In this document: one piece after another, positions 38,398 through 47,818 of the stretch
Numbering within the stretch: the first letter of the stretch is position 1
Layout of the letters: each line of letters starts with the position of its first letter
NCBI RefSeq assembly: GCF_000211835.1
Contig: NZ_AEGR01000050.1
Coordinates: 18,264-82,263, forward strand
Reading direction: 5' to 3'
DNA from: Hylemonella gracilis ATCC 19624
Lineage (GTDB): Bacteria; Pseudomonadota; Gammaproteobacteria; Burkholderiales; Burkholderiaceae_C
DNA length: 64,000 nt
Program-made: the position numbers and the translations under genes
Notes under the pieces: model-generated
What the model was told of the DNA's origin: nothing
Database searches by the model: none
Seen by the model: the letters and a program-made list of their open reading frames with translations, nothing else

Positions 38398-41300
38398 TGC
38401 ATTGCAGCTTTCAGGATATCCATGGAGGTTTTGGCCAAGGGATGGTTCTGCCCCTGCGCCTTGGCATAAATCGTTTCCAGTTGCGGATAGAGTGTCCGGA
38501 ACTCGTTCAGATGTCGCGAGCGACGGATGAAACGTGTCACGTCAAAAGATGCGAAAGAGGAAAGATCGTATTCCGACTCGAAGAGGATTTTGAAGAAACC
38601 CGGAACCATCTGCAGCGTGTGCCGCCGCCAGCGATCAGCCTGCTCTTGCGCAACCCCTTTTAGCTCAGCCAGGTCGTACACCTCGGGAAGTCGTTCCAAG
38701 ATCCACAAGGGCGCGTACTTGCCCCAGGAGACGTTCATATTGATCGTTATCTGGGGCTCGTTGATCCAGTATCCCGGCAGATCCATCATGTACGACAAGA
38801 TGTACTTCGACGATGGCACGCAGGTCTGCAGGTTCGAGAACGGCGCTCCACTGGTGTCCTGATTGAAGATCTTCTGAGCATGTTTCCGCTTCACAACGAA
38901 GGTGTAGATCGCCGTGTAGAAGTTCTCATTGAATGCGGAGATGTCTTGCACCTTGCCCGGTCCTGATGCATCGCCTTGCGAGATCTTGAGGGCCGCTGCG
39001 AAATAGCGATCCAGCTTGTCAATTGATGGAGGAACCGGCTCGGGGGTGTAAGCGTAATTGACGTTGATGAGATCCGGCGCATCTTTCTCGATGACACCAA
39101 GCACACGTTCCAGCGCACCCTGATGTAGAAGATCGTCGTCACCTAAAAGCCAAACATAAGCGCCACGCGCATGGGCAACTGTCTGCGGCAGATTGCCGAG
39201 CATCCCGATGTTGGCAGTGTTCCGATAGTAGAAGAAATTCTTGTGGGTAAAGAACCGGGCCGCAATCTCTGGAGTCTTGTCCTCAGAACAGTTATCGCAA
39301 ACGATGATCTCAATTTTGTCTCGGACCGCCTGCGAGACGCGCATCAAATTTTCCAGATTAACGGCAAGCCAGTCCGCGCGGTTGTATGTGGTAATACAGA
39401 TTGATATTGTCGGCTGGGCGGGAAGTTCATAACTCGCAATGGGCGGTGTTTGCAGTCGTGAATTCGAATTCGGTTTCAGATTCGCGGCCCGGATGCAGGC
39501 CGAAATCTCGGCCGCGTATTCATCCCATGTCTTGAAGTGGCAGTCGAGAATTTCGTCCTTGAGTTGTTTCGCGCGATCTGGGTCGTTTGCCAAGCGCACA
39601 ATCGCATTGCTCATGTCTTCGACACTTCGCACGTCAATAGTTTCGCAGCCGCCATGTGCGGCCAGTTCGCCCATCTGACCGCTTGCCGAGCAGATGCACG
39701 GGACGTCGAACCACAGGCTTTCAACGATAGGCATGCCGAATCCTTCTTCGAAAGAAGGAAAGACAGTGAAATCGGCCTGCTCGAATTGTTCCTTCAGGAG
39801 CGCATCGGTTGCCTTCTTGATCCAAGTGATGCTCTTGCTGTTGCCGATGAGCGCGGTGATTTTTCCTGGCAAATCCTTGTCGAACGATTCGTCGCCGCCC
39901 ACAATTGTCAGCCGCAGCTTGCGAGTCGACTTCTTTTCCGCTTCAAAAAAAGCACGAATCAGTGTCTCGTGGTTCTTGCGTGGTTCGACTGTTCCGACGG
40001 CGAGGATATTGCAAGGCTTGTCAGCATCGAAAGCTGTTTCCCTCGTTGTTGCCCGCGCCTCTGGAAACTCGAATGGAAGGGCGACCGTCTTGACGCGTGT
40101 TTCGATCGACAAGCCGCGACAGGCGCTTGTGCCGAGATAGTCGATGAAGTCTCTGGCGCTCGTGCCAGATATTGGAAGGATGAAATCCATCCTGTCCAGC
40201 AGTTCCATGTAGTCCATGTGGGCGCTGGCAAAGTGGGGCGGATAGAGGGCTGAAAGCTTGTAGGGGATAGCGTCGTAAAAAACGGCGGCACAGCGGACAG
40301 CTCTTTCCTTGAAGAAAGTGAGCACTCGTTCTTGAATTTCGAGCGGCCGATTGAGTGGTAACTCCACCATCAGATAGGCGGCTTCCGCCTCAATTTGTGT
40401 GCTGGCGAACGACTGGCCCCAACTGTCCGGCTCGGGACCATTCCAGTGCGCTAGGTAGTCCAAATCTTTCCTGGAGGCCAAGACAATGGAATTACTGTGC
40501 TCGTCCCATTTGATCGGCACCAGCCTGTGCCCTTGTTTCATTAGATGCTTGGCGAGCTGGCGAGTGACCCGCTGGATGCCGGTATTGCTGCTGGCCGCCA
40601 AGGTGGCGTCAACCCAGTAGTAGATGGGCCCTTCGGCGGGTTTGCCAAACTGCAGTTTGTCCATGTCAGCGCACAGGCCACCGGCATACTCGAACCATGA
40701 CTTCACTGGGCGCCGCATGATTTCGTCTATCTTTGCGCGATAGAGACTCTCATCTTCGATCAGTGCAGTGATCGCGGACAGGAGTGCATCAACACTCTGG
40801 GTATCGGCGGCCACGCATCCGCCATTGGCATGGAGCTCGGCCATGGAACTGAAGTTGGCGCAAATGCAAGGCTTGATGTTCCAGAGACTTTCCACGATGG
40901 GCAGGCCGAAGCCTTCTTCCAGCGACGGAAATACCGTGAAATCACTATTCACATAAAACTGTTTGATGTCCTCGTCGCTGGCGCCATAGTGAAGTTCGAT
41001 GTTCGGGTTTTGCGAGGTCTCTCGCTCTATGATTTTCCTGTAGTTTTCGCGAACCATGCCAACGATCTTCAACTTCCACCGAGTGTCTTGATGACTGGCG
41101 CAATATCTGTTGAATGCCTTGATCAGCGTGATTTGGTTTTTGCGCTCGTCAATGGTTCCAACGCAAACAATGCTTCGGTCGTTGTCGGAATCGCGGTCAA
41201 TCCGCCGCGGTGTGTCCATCTCCTCTGCCAGCACGGCAACTGATATGGCAGGCATGTCGGCGTCATCAATCTTGTCGTAACGCTTGTAATAATCGATCAG

Positions 41301-42986
41301 ATGTTCAGCTGAATAGCGCGAGATGGGCCAAATGACGTCTGCGAGCGCAATCGTTGACGTGTAGTCTGCGTGGTTCCGCGCGTTCTCGCCTGCGTCTTCG
41401 GTGAGAAAAGGGATGATGTCGTAATAGATCACACCGACCCGCATGCTGAAGTCCCGGGCAAGCTTGATCAGTCTTGATGTCGGGGGATTGGCGTGATGCG
41501 TGTGATAGGTGACCTCCGGTATGATTAGCCAATGCTTGCGTGGATGGTCTTGCAAGGCCGTCAGCATGCCCTCGAATACCGCCGGATCATGAAGCCGGTC
41601 ATTTCCAAAGCTGCCGAACCCCGCTTGTTTGAGAAAGTTCTGCCGCTCGCTGGCATCCAGCGGCGCCAAGCGGAGGGTTGTGGGATCGAGCTTGATCAGA
41701 ACAACCATCTCGCCATTGCTTTCCAGCATCGGCGCGAGCTTGTGGCACACGCGCTGGACGCCGGTGATCCTGTCAAACGAGGCTGTGTGCTCGACATAAA
41801 GCAAAACGACTCGTTGGTTATCACGTACGATGTCTTTGCCCAGTATGCCGTCAGCCAAAGGAGATAAAGCGCTTGTCCGCGTCGCGGACGGATTTGAGAT
41901 ATGCACAAATCGGCGCCGGACAAGCGCCACCTGCATTTTTTGCTTGATGGCCGGAAATCGATTCAGAACCCGCAGCGCCATTGCTTTGAGAAACCGGTTT
42001 CTTGCAATGAGCGGATGCAAAAAGAATATCGGCTTCATCGCCGCCAACTTCAGCGTGTGCTTCCAATCGGCGAATGCTTTTTGTGCGGGGCGGGTGAGTT
42101 TCTTCAGCAGCGCCTTCGAGCGGGATTTCAGACCCTGTTCGCGCAAGCGGCGGATTTGCAAAGCGCCCCAGCGCATTGGCGCTGTGATGCGCCAAGAGCG
42201 GCTTTTGAGCATGGATTCAATTTCAGCGCGAACCTGCTGGGCTTCAGCACGAGCCTGCTGGGCTTCGGCTCGAGCCTGCTGGGCTTCGGCATGCGCCTGC
42301 TTTTCGGCCGCGCGCACAAAGCCGTCCAGCACATTTGGTGGGTAGCGCAGCTTGTCAAGCAAGTGCGAATGCTCTTGAGCCACATAGAAACGATTGAGAC
42401 CATCCGCGTAGGCAAATACGTAATTGGCAGTCAATACCAGTGATTCCCATTGCTGGTGGTCTTCGACTGTCGAATTGGGTGCGATGGCCTCAATAACCAA
42501 TATCCAAGGGCGGAATCGTTGGAAGTCCATCCCTTCCAGCACGGTTTTTTCAAAGCCTTCCACGTCAATTTTCAGAAAGTGGATGTTGCCAGTCGCGTGT
42601 TCCGTGCAAATGTCGGTCAAGGTGCGCACGGGAACTTTGTGCAAGACGCCGTTGTGCCCCGTGGCTTGGTGCTTGGCGATGACTTGCGGATCCAGGGTCG
42701 CCCAGCCACGTACATCGCCCTCCCACAACTCCAACTCGCCAGGAGCATTCCCAGCGGCGCAGCGCAGATTGATGTCCCGGGGGCGTTCCCGGGCCAAGTC
42801 GGTCCAGTGCGATGCCAGTGGCTCGATATTGACGCCATGCCAGCCGCGCTCGTAAAACGCCTTGGTGATGGAGTCTTCGTGCGGGTCGTTGGCGCCAGCA
42901 TCAATGTAAAAGCCCTGTGCCACGCCCTTCAGGGCGCGCCAGAGTACGACGTCTTCGAGGTTCTGTGCGAAGGAAACAAAAGTCAT
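38394..42986 (-). CDS. Giant multidomain FkbM methyltransferase / GT4 / GT4 / GT2 protein
   Basis: I start it at MTFVSFAQNLEDVVL (42986), giving 1530 residues. Order of parts: FkbM methyltransferase (1 to about 220, FLKIDVEGFEK at about 142); a short coiled coil of repeated AEAQQAR (about 229-260); GT4 domain one (about 400-770; GVQRVCHK, GTIDERKN, SLEEGFGLP near 689); GT4 domain two (about 790-1180; GIQRVTRQ, GTVEPRKN, SFEEGFGMP near 1079); GT2 domain (about 1195-1430; ICITTYNRADW, LLGDDDLL near 1279). It may build and methylate a repeat of the exported glycan. It follows wzt in the operon. Confidence 0.88.
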   Translation of the reverse strand: MTFVSFAQNLEDVVLWRALKGVAQGFYIDAGANDPHEDSITKAFYERGWHGVNIEPLASHWTDLARERPRDINLRCAAGNAPGELELWEGDVRGWATLDPQVIAKHQATGHNGVLHKVPVRTLTDICTEHATGNIHFLKIDVEGFEKTVLEGMDFQRFRPWILVIEAIAPNSTVEDHQQWESLVLTANYVFAYADGLNRFYVAQEHSHLLDKLRYPPNVLDGFVRAAEKQAHAEAQQARAEAQQARAEAQQVRAEIESMLKSRSWRITAPMRWGALQIRRLREQGLKSRSKALLKKLTRPAQKAFADWKHTLKLAAMKPIFFLHPLIARNRFLKAMALRVLNRFPAIKQKMQVALVRRRFVHISNPSATRTSALSPLADGILGKDIVRDNQRVVLLYVEHTASFDRITGVQRVCHKLAPMLESNGEMVVLIKLDPTTLRLAPLDASERQNFLKQAGFGSFGNDRLHDPAVFEGMLTALQDHPRKHWLIIPEVTYHTHHANPPTSRLIKLARDFSMRVGVIYYDIIPFLTEDAGENARNHADYTSTIALADVIWPISRYSAEHLIDYYKRYDKIDDADMPAISVAVLAEEMDTPRRIDRDSDNDRSIVCVGTIDERKNQITLIKAFNRYCASHQDTRWKLKIVGMVRENYRKIIERETSQNPNIELHYGASDEDIKQFYVNSDFTVFPSLEEGFGLPIVESLWNIKPCICANFSSMAELHANGGCVAADTQSVDALLSAITALIEDESLYRAKIDEIMRRPVKSWFEYAGGLCADMDKLQFGKPAEGPIYYWVDATLAASSNTGIQRVTRQLAKHLMKQGHRLVPIKWDEHSNSIVLASRKDLDYLAHWNGPEPDSWGQSFASTQIEAEAAYLMVELPLNRPLEIQERVLTFFKERAVRCAAVFYDAIPYKLSALYPPHFASAHMDYMELLDRMDFILPISGTSARDFIDYLGTSACRGLSIETRVKTVALPFEFPEARATTRETAFDADKPCNILAVGTVEPRKNHETLIRAFFEAEKKSTRKLRLTIVGGDESFDKDLPGKITALIGNSKSITWIKKATDALLKEQFEQADFTVFPSFEEGFGMPIVESLWFDVPCICSASGQMGELAAHGGCETIDVRSVEDMSNAIVRLANDPDRAKQLKDEILDCHFKTWDEYAAEISACIRAANLKPNSNSRLQTPPIASYELPAQPTISICITTYNRADWLAVNLENLMRVSQAVRDKIEIIVCDNCSEDKTPEIAARFFTHKNFFYYRNTANIGMLGNLPQTVAHARGAYVWLLGDDDLLHQGALERVLGVIEKDAPDLINVNYAYTPEPVPPSIDKLDRYFAAALKISQGDASGPGKVQDISAFNENFYTAIYTFVVKRKHAQKIFNQDTSGAPFSNLQTCVPSSKYILSYMMDLPGYWINEPQITINMNVSWGKYAPLWILERLPEVYDLAELKGVAQEQADRWRRHTLQMVPGFFKILFESEYDLSSFASFDVTRFIRRSRHLNEFRTLYPQLETIYAKAQGQNHPLAKTSMDILKAAMQ
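42230..42300 (-). repeat. 21-bp coding tandem repeat (coiled-coil heptads)
   Basis: Three near-identical 21-base units (42230-42250, 42251-42271, 42272-42292) and part of a fourth lie inside the large FkbM-GT gene. Each encodes seven residues AEAQQAR, exactly one heptad of a coiled coil. Unit gain or loss would keep the frame and change coiled-coil length by whole heptads. Confidence 0.85.
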
Positions 42987-43098
42987 GGAGAGCGGGAGAT
43001 GGAGTCTGCGAGCCGAACTGTTTAACACTCAATTGCGTTGATCATGCAAATCGCTGTGTGCAGGGGATGCAATTTCAGGGGCAAGGGCATTCACTATT

Positions 43099-44325
43099 TC
43101 AGATCTGCGGAGTCACTTCTATTTTCGTATCCAGCCATGCACACCCTGCGAAATGCGACTTGTCGATGTTGACTACATTGAAAATCAGGGCCAGGTCCCG
43201 CCATTCATAATTGTTGACGAGATGAGTTTCCGTGCTGACTAGCGCGGTTTGTATCGAATAGGTTCCCGGGCCAAGGTTGGCCGGAAACTGGATGTCAAAC
43301 AAATGCGTTTGCCCTGCGCGCACGTTGAGCAAAGGCTGCTTTGTCAGATCTGTATTGGTCCCGTAGATCGTTTGCCCCAGCCGGTCTTTGATGCTGTAGC
43401 CCAGAATCAGGCGGGGAATGTCCTGTTTGACCTGGACTGTAATACGCAGACGTACTGGCTGGCCCACGCCCACGAATTCGAGTGGCTGCCCTTCAATGTT
43501 GGTGATCTGGACTTGCGTGACCACGGCTTCACCGGTCCCGGAGGTGGTTTCCGCTTTGCCATCGCTCCGTTGAATCTGTTGCACACGTTGGCTCTGATGA
43601 GCTGCCAGCATCGCGTTGTAGTAATCCATCACTTCTTCTGGCTTGCTTTCCATCGCGATACCGCCTTTGTTGAGCAGGATGGCGCGGTCGCACACGCTCT
43701 GAATGGCCTGTTTGTCGTGACTCACCAGCAGGAGGGTCGTGCCTTGCTTGCGAAACTCGCGGATGCGGTCGAAGCTCTTGTGCTGAAAGAAGGCGTCACC
43801 AACTGAGAGGGCTTCGTCGACGATCAGGATGTCGGGCCGTATGGCGGTTGCTACGGCAAAGGCCAGCCGTACCTGCATGCCGCTGCTGTAAACGCGCACA
43901 GGCTGATCCATATAGTCGCCGACTTCGGCGAAGGCTTCGATATCCGGCATCAGGCGCTGGAGTCCTTCTGCGCCATAGCCCAGCAACTGCCCTGCCATGA
44001 TGGCGTTTTGCCGCCCGGTGAAGTCCGGGTGGAAGCCCATGCCAAGTTCTAGTAGTGCGGCTACACGGCCCGTCATCCGCACGCTGCCAGTGGTGGGCTG
44101 GGTGGTGCCGGCGAGCATCTTGAGCAGCGTGCTTTTGCCTGCGCCGTTGATGCCGATGATGCCCACGGCTTCGCCAGGTTGGACGTTGAAGCTAACGTCT
44201 TGCAGCACCCAATGCAATTGGTGGCGTGGTTTGTCGCGCGGGTCCAGCCATTCGGCCGCGCGATGCCAGCGGCGCGTGTACTGTTTATATGCCTTGCCAA
44301 GGCGGGTCACGGTGATGTAGCCCAT
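43099..44325 (-). CDS. wzt: Polysaccharide ABC transporter, ATP-binding subunit Wzt
   Basis: The ATG at 44323-44325 gives 408 residues; the longer frame runs over wzm and is not coding. The ABC domain has Walker A GINGAGKST, signature YSSGMQVRLAFA and Walker B LIVDEALSVGD (residues about 1-260). The C-terminal half (about 270-408) is the beta-sandwich cargo-binding domain of Wzt, which in ABC-type O-antigen systems recognises the chain terminus. Its start overlaps the wzm stop. Wzt without Wzx/Wzy indicates export of a chain completed in the cytoplasm. Confidence 0.93.
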   Translation of the reverse strand: MGYITVTRLGKAYKQYTRRWHRAAEWLDPRDKPRHQLHWVLQDVSFNVQPGEAVGIIGINGAGKSTLLKMLAGTTQPTTGSVRMTGRVAALLELGMGFHPDFTGRQNAIMAGQLLGYGAEGLQRLMPDIEAFAEVGDYMDQPVRVYSSGMQVRLAFAVATAIRPDILIVDEALSVGDAFFQHKSFDRIREFRKQGTTLLLVSHDKQAIQSVCDRAILLNKGGIAMESKPEEVMDYYNAMLAAHQSQRVQQIQRSDGKAETTSGTGEAVVTQVQITNIEGQPLEFVGVGQPVRLRITVQVKQDIPRLILGYSIKDRLGQTIYGTNTDLTKQPLLNVRAGQTHLFDIQFPANLGPGTYSIQTALVSTETHLVNNYEWRDLALIFNVVNIDKSHFAGCAWLDTKIEVTPQI

Positions 44326-45116
44326 TACAGTTCGTCCGTCATTTCGCCCGCGCGCTTGCGATAGAGCTGCAAGCCAAGAACGCAAAAGAAAAAGGCCGCA
44401 AACGCGGGCCACCAGAGACTGGGCCAGTGAGGCCACTGGCCGGTGACCAGAATGCACTGGAAGGCGGCCATGACCGGTGTCAGCGGGTTGAGGTTCAGCC
44501 AGGGCTGGGCCCAGGCGGGCAGGATGCTGAGGGGGTAGACGATGGGGGTGAGCCAAAACCAGAAGGTCAGCATCAAGCCAAATAAATGGCCGACGTCGCG
44601 AAAGAAAACATTTAGCACGCCCAGTGTGACGCCCAGACCGATGGCGAAAACGACGAGCAAGGCCAGCAATGGAAAGAGTGCCAGGCTGGGCCAACCTGGG
44701 AAGTTACCTGTAAGTAGCAAAAAGAGGGCGAACAGGCCAAAGACAATTGCGAAATTGACGCTGGCGTTGAGGACGACAATGACGGGTAGGGCAAGGCGCG
44801 GGAAACTCACTTTCTTGAGCATGTTCGCGTGCTCAATAAAAGTGATAAGTCCACGACTTGCGATTTCGGTGAACAGACCCCAGGTGAGGAGGCCCGCACA
44901 CAGATAGATGCTGTACCCGAAAGTGTTTTCTATCCCGGGTAGCTTGGCGCGCATGACATTAGCGAATATGACGGTATAAACCGTGATCATTGCCAGAGGA
45001 TTGATGATGACCCAGCTCATCCCCAATACGGAATGCCGGTACTTGAGCTGAAACTCACGCTGGACGCTGCCGAGGATGAAGCCGCGATATCCCCATAGGA
45101 TTCGAAATAATGTCAT
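44325..45116 (-). CDS. wzm: Polysaccharide ABC transporter, permease subunit Wzm
   Basis: The 263-residue protein has six membrane helices and the family start LKYRHSVLGMSWVIINPLA (ABC-2 type). With Wzt it would move the undecaprenyl-linked polymer across the inner membrane. LNLNPLTPVMAAFQ in the last third is typical. It follows manC by 23 bases and overlaps the start of wzt by one base, so the three are one transcript. Confidence 0.95.
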   Translation of the reverse strand: MTLFRILWGYRGFILGSVQREFQLKYRHSVLGMSWVIINPLAMITVYTVIFANVMRAKLPGIENTFGYSIYLCAGLLTWGLFTEIASRGLITFIEHANMLKKVSFPRLALPVIVVLNASVNFAIVFGLFALFLLLTGNFPGWPSLALFPLLALLVVFAIGLGVTLGVLNVFFRDVGHLFGLMLTFWFWLTPIVYPLSILPAWAQPWLNLNPLTPVMAAFQCILVTGQWPHWPSLWWPAFAAFFFCVLGLQLYRKRAGEMTDEL

Positions 45117-45139
45117 GAAAACGGAAAGAGGCGAACGAA

Positions 45140-46588
45140 CTATTTCCCGGCAGGCAGTTCCGTGCGACCGTACTTATCCGCGAGGCGGACGATGTCGTCC
45201 TCCCCCAGATAGCTGCCGCACTGGACTTCAATCAATACCAACTCGTCGTCACCAATGTTGGTGAGGCGATGTTTCTCCTTGAGTGGGATGTATCGGTATT
45301 GGCCGGGCACGGTGAGGTGTTCCAAGTCGCCGATTTGCACGATGGCCGTTCCTTGCACCACCACCCAGTGTTCCGCGCGTTGGTGGTGGTATTGCAGGCT
45401 GAGCGACTGGCCGGAGCGAACCGTGATCCGTTTGACCTTGTAGCCCGTTTCTTCTTTGAGCGTGGCATAGGTACCCCATGGGCGATGCACGATGGCGGGA
45501 AGTTGCGTACAGCTTTGCTGGCGGGCTTTGAGTGCGTCCACCACAGACTTGACCTTCTGCGCTGCGTCTTTGTGAGTGACCAGCAGGGCATCGGGTGTGT
45601 CTACGATAACCAGATCGCGAATGCCGACTGTCGCGACGATTTTGGGGCCATGGCTTTCCACGTGCACATGGGTGCCGCTGGTGTCCACGCCTATGTATTC
45701 TGTGCCACGAGCGCAGTTCAAGGTGTTGCCACTAGGGTCCGGTGGAATGGCCTGTGCCACTGCAGGCCAGCTTCCGACATCACTCCAGCCGAATTTTGCA
45801 GGAACCAGGGTGACATTGCGTGCGCGCTCCATCACGGCGTAGTCGATGCTGATGTCGGGCAGTTGTGCGAAGGCCTGGGCATCGAAGCAACTGGCGTCGC
45901 CGTGGGTGCTGGCATGGCCCCAAGTGTGTTCTGCGGCCTGTAGCACCTCTGGGCTGTGTTCTCTCAGGGCTTGCAATATAGCGCCAGCACTGAAGCAAAA
46001 CATGCCGCTGTTCCAGTAATAACGACCCGTTGCCAGGTATTCCTGCGCGGTTTGCTGGTCGGGCTTTTCGACAAAGCGCAGAGCCGCCTGAGTTTGTGGG
46101 CCGAGCTGTGCAACTTCGATGTAGCCGAAGCCAGTTTCCGGGTTGGTCGGGCGGATGCCAAAGACGACCAGTTCACCTTTTTGGGCATGGTGAACAGCTT
46201 CGAGCGCGCAGGCAACGAAAGCCTCGGTGTCCGGGATCAGGTGATCCGCCGGCAGCACCAGCATGATGGTTTCGGGGCCATGCATCGTTGCGCAGGCCAG
46301 CGCAGCCAGGGCTATAGCGGGTGCGGTATTGCGTCCTTGTGGTTCCAGCAGGTAGTGAGCAGCCGGCTGCGCGTCCATGTCGGCGATCAGGCTACGGGTC
46401 AGGAATAGATAATCCTGATTTGTCACTATCAAGGTGTCATTGGCGCCGCAATGCTGGCCACGTTCTAGCGCTTGTGTCAACAAAGGACTGCCACCTAGCG
46501 GCATGAATGGTTTGGGCAATGATTGGCGCGAAACAGGCCACAAGCGGGTACCCGCCCCGCCTGAAAGTACGACTGAAACGAGCTGCAT
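45140..46588 (-). CDS. manC: Mannose-1-phosphate guanylyltransferase / mannose-6-phosphate isomerase
   Basis: A two-domain enzyme of 482 residues that makes GDP-mannose. The ATG at 46586-46588 starts MQLVSVVLSGGAGTRLWPVS, with the nucleotidyltransferase site GGAGTRLWP at 10-18 and FVEKPD. The C-terminal cupin (about 365-482) has RPWGTYATL and QYHHQRAEHW, the PMI-like metal site. Its product feeds gmd in the same operon, like wbpW in the Pseudomonas A-band locus. The start is divergent from galE across 210 bases. Confidence 0.95.
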   Translation of the reverse strand: MQLVSVVLSGGAGTRLWPVSRQSLPKPFMPLGGSPLLTQALERGQHCGANDTLIVTNQDYLFLTRSLIADMDAQPAAHYLLEPQGRNTAPAIALAALACATMHGPETIMLVLPADHLIPDTEAFVACALEAVHHAQKGELVVFGIRPTNPETGFGYIEVAQLGPQTQAALRFVEKPDQQTAQEYLATGRYYWNSGMFCFSAGAILQALREHSPEVLQAAEHTWGHASTHGDASCFDAQAFAQLPDISIDYAVMERARNVTLVPAKFGWSDVGSWPAVAQAIPPDPSGNTLNCARGTEYIGVDTSGTHVHVESHGPKIVATVGIRDLVIVDTPDALLVTHKDAAQKVKSVVDALKARQQSCTQLPAIVHRPWGTYATLKEETGYKVKRITVRSGQSLSLQYHHQRAEHWVVVQGTAIVQIGDLEHLTVPGQYRYIPLKEKHRLTNIGDDELVLIEVQCGSYLGEDDIVRLADKYGRTELPAGK

Positions 46589-46798
46589 GGGTTCTGTTCG
46601 GGTGACAGGCCGAAGGATGTCTCTAGGAATATTGCTGCAATGCCATAGCCGGGGGATTCTACCCGCAGCGAAAACGCCCCCAGGAGAGGGCTCCATGTGA
46701 CGGATCCGGGACTACACTGCCGGATTCGTTGAGGACTCACTGGGGAGTGACGGCGCATTGGGCGACGGCGTTCCGGGATGCAGTGCAAGAGGTGGAAT
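46589..46798. promoter_or_regulatory. Divergent manC / galE promoter region
   Basis: This 210-base gap should carry promoters for the minus-strand manC-to-GtrB operon and the plus-strand galE-wbaP pair. No clear -10/-35 pair, terminator or protein-binding palindrome stands out. An open frame extends manC into the gap but without family match. AGAGGTGG lies before the GTG start of galE. Confidence 0.4.
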
Positions 46799-47818
46799 GT
46801 GAATATTCTTTTGACAGGGGGCAATGGCTATATTGGTAGCCACGCGGCCGTGGCATTGAGTCAGGCTGGCCACGAAGTGGTGCTTTTCGATAACCTTTGC
46901 AACAGTCGTGCAGATGTGCCCGGGCGGCTGGGCCGGATCTTCGGTCGTGCCCCATCCCTTGTGCGGGGTGACGTCCGCGACACTGATCTGCTTAGGAAAA
47001 CGTTATGCCAGTATCGTGTTGATGCCGTGCTGCATTTTGCGGGACTGAAGGCGGTGGGTGAATCCGTGGGCATGCCGTTGGCCTACTACGACAACAATGT
47101 CTCGGGCGCGCTAAGTCTTTTGCGTGCCATGCAGCAGGGTGGCGTGCGCACTCTGGTTTTTAGTTCGAGTGCAACGGTATATGGTGAGCCTCGGTATTTG
47201 CCTATGGACGAGCAACATCCTACCGGCGCAACCAATCCGTACGGGCGTAGCAAGCTCCACGTTGAGGAAGTGTTGGCTGATTTGGCGGCATCGGATGCCG
47301 ATTGGCGCATTGCTTGCTTGCGTTATTTCAACCCGGTTGGTGCTCATGAATCAAGCATGATTGGAGAGGATCCAAATGGTACGCCGAACAACTTGATGCC
47401 GTTCATTTCACAGGTGGCTGTGGGGCGCCGCTCTCAATTGAGAGTGTTTGGGGGTGACTATGACACCCACGATGGAACGGGAGTGCGTGATTTCATTCAT
47501 GTCATGGACTTGGCGGAAGGGCATTTGGCTGCCTTGGAGTTCTTAGGCACTAACTCAGGGTGGCATGCATTCAATCTGGGTGCTGGACGTGGAAGTAGCG
47601 TACTCGAGTTGGTGCGCGCTTTCGAGCAGGCCAGTGGGCGCAAGATTCCTTACGTGATCGTGGATCGTCGGCCGGGGGATGTCGCATCGACCTACGCCAA
47701 GGTAGACAAGGCGCGGCAGATGTTGGGCTGGCAAGCTCGGCGTGGATTGGTTGATATGTGTTCTAGCGTCTGGCGTTGGCAGCAGAATGAAGTTGAACAT
47801 AAAAAAGAGAGCATTTGA
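46799..47818 (+). CDS. galE: UDP-glucose 4-epimerase
   Basis: GalE interconverts UDP-glucose and UDP-galactose. A GTG start at 46799 gives 339 residues beginning (M)NILLTGGNGYIGSHAA; the more upstream ATG adds MQCKRWN, which does not match the family. Motifs: FDNLCNS, FAGLKAVGES, SSSATVYG and the catalytic Tyr-Lys in PYGRSKLH. Its stop overlaps the TTG start of the phosphotransferase that follows (TTGA), so galactose-1-phosphate could be the sugar put on the lipid carrier. Confidence 0.95.
   Translation: MNILLTGGNGYIGSHAAVALSQAGHEVVLFDNLCNSRADVPGRLGRIFGRAPSLVRGDVRDTDLLRKTLCQYRVDAVLHFAGLKAVGESVGMPLAYYDNNVSGALSLLRAMQQGGVRTLVFSSSATVYGEPRYLPMDEQHPTGATNPYGRSKLHVEEVLADLAASDADWRIACLRYFNPVGAHESSMIGEDPNGTPNNLMPFISQVAVGRRSQLRVFGGDYDTHDGTGVRDFIHVMDLAEGHLAALEFLGTNSGWHAFNLGAGRGSSVLELVRAFEQASGRKIPYVIVDRRPGDVASTYAKVDKARQMLGWQARRGLVDMCSSVWRWQQNEVEHKKESI

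Noticed and set aside
42230..42300. CRISPR array.
   Set aside because: The repeats are directly adjacent, 21 bases, in frame inside a gene and have no spacers.
43099..44694. 531-residue version of Wzt.
   Set aside because: The first 123 residues lie over wzm in the wrong frame and are Arg/Pro-rich; the ABC domain starts at 44325.
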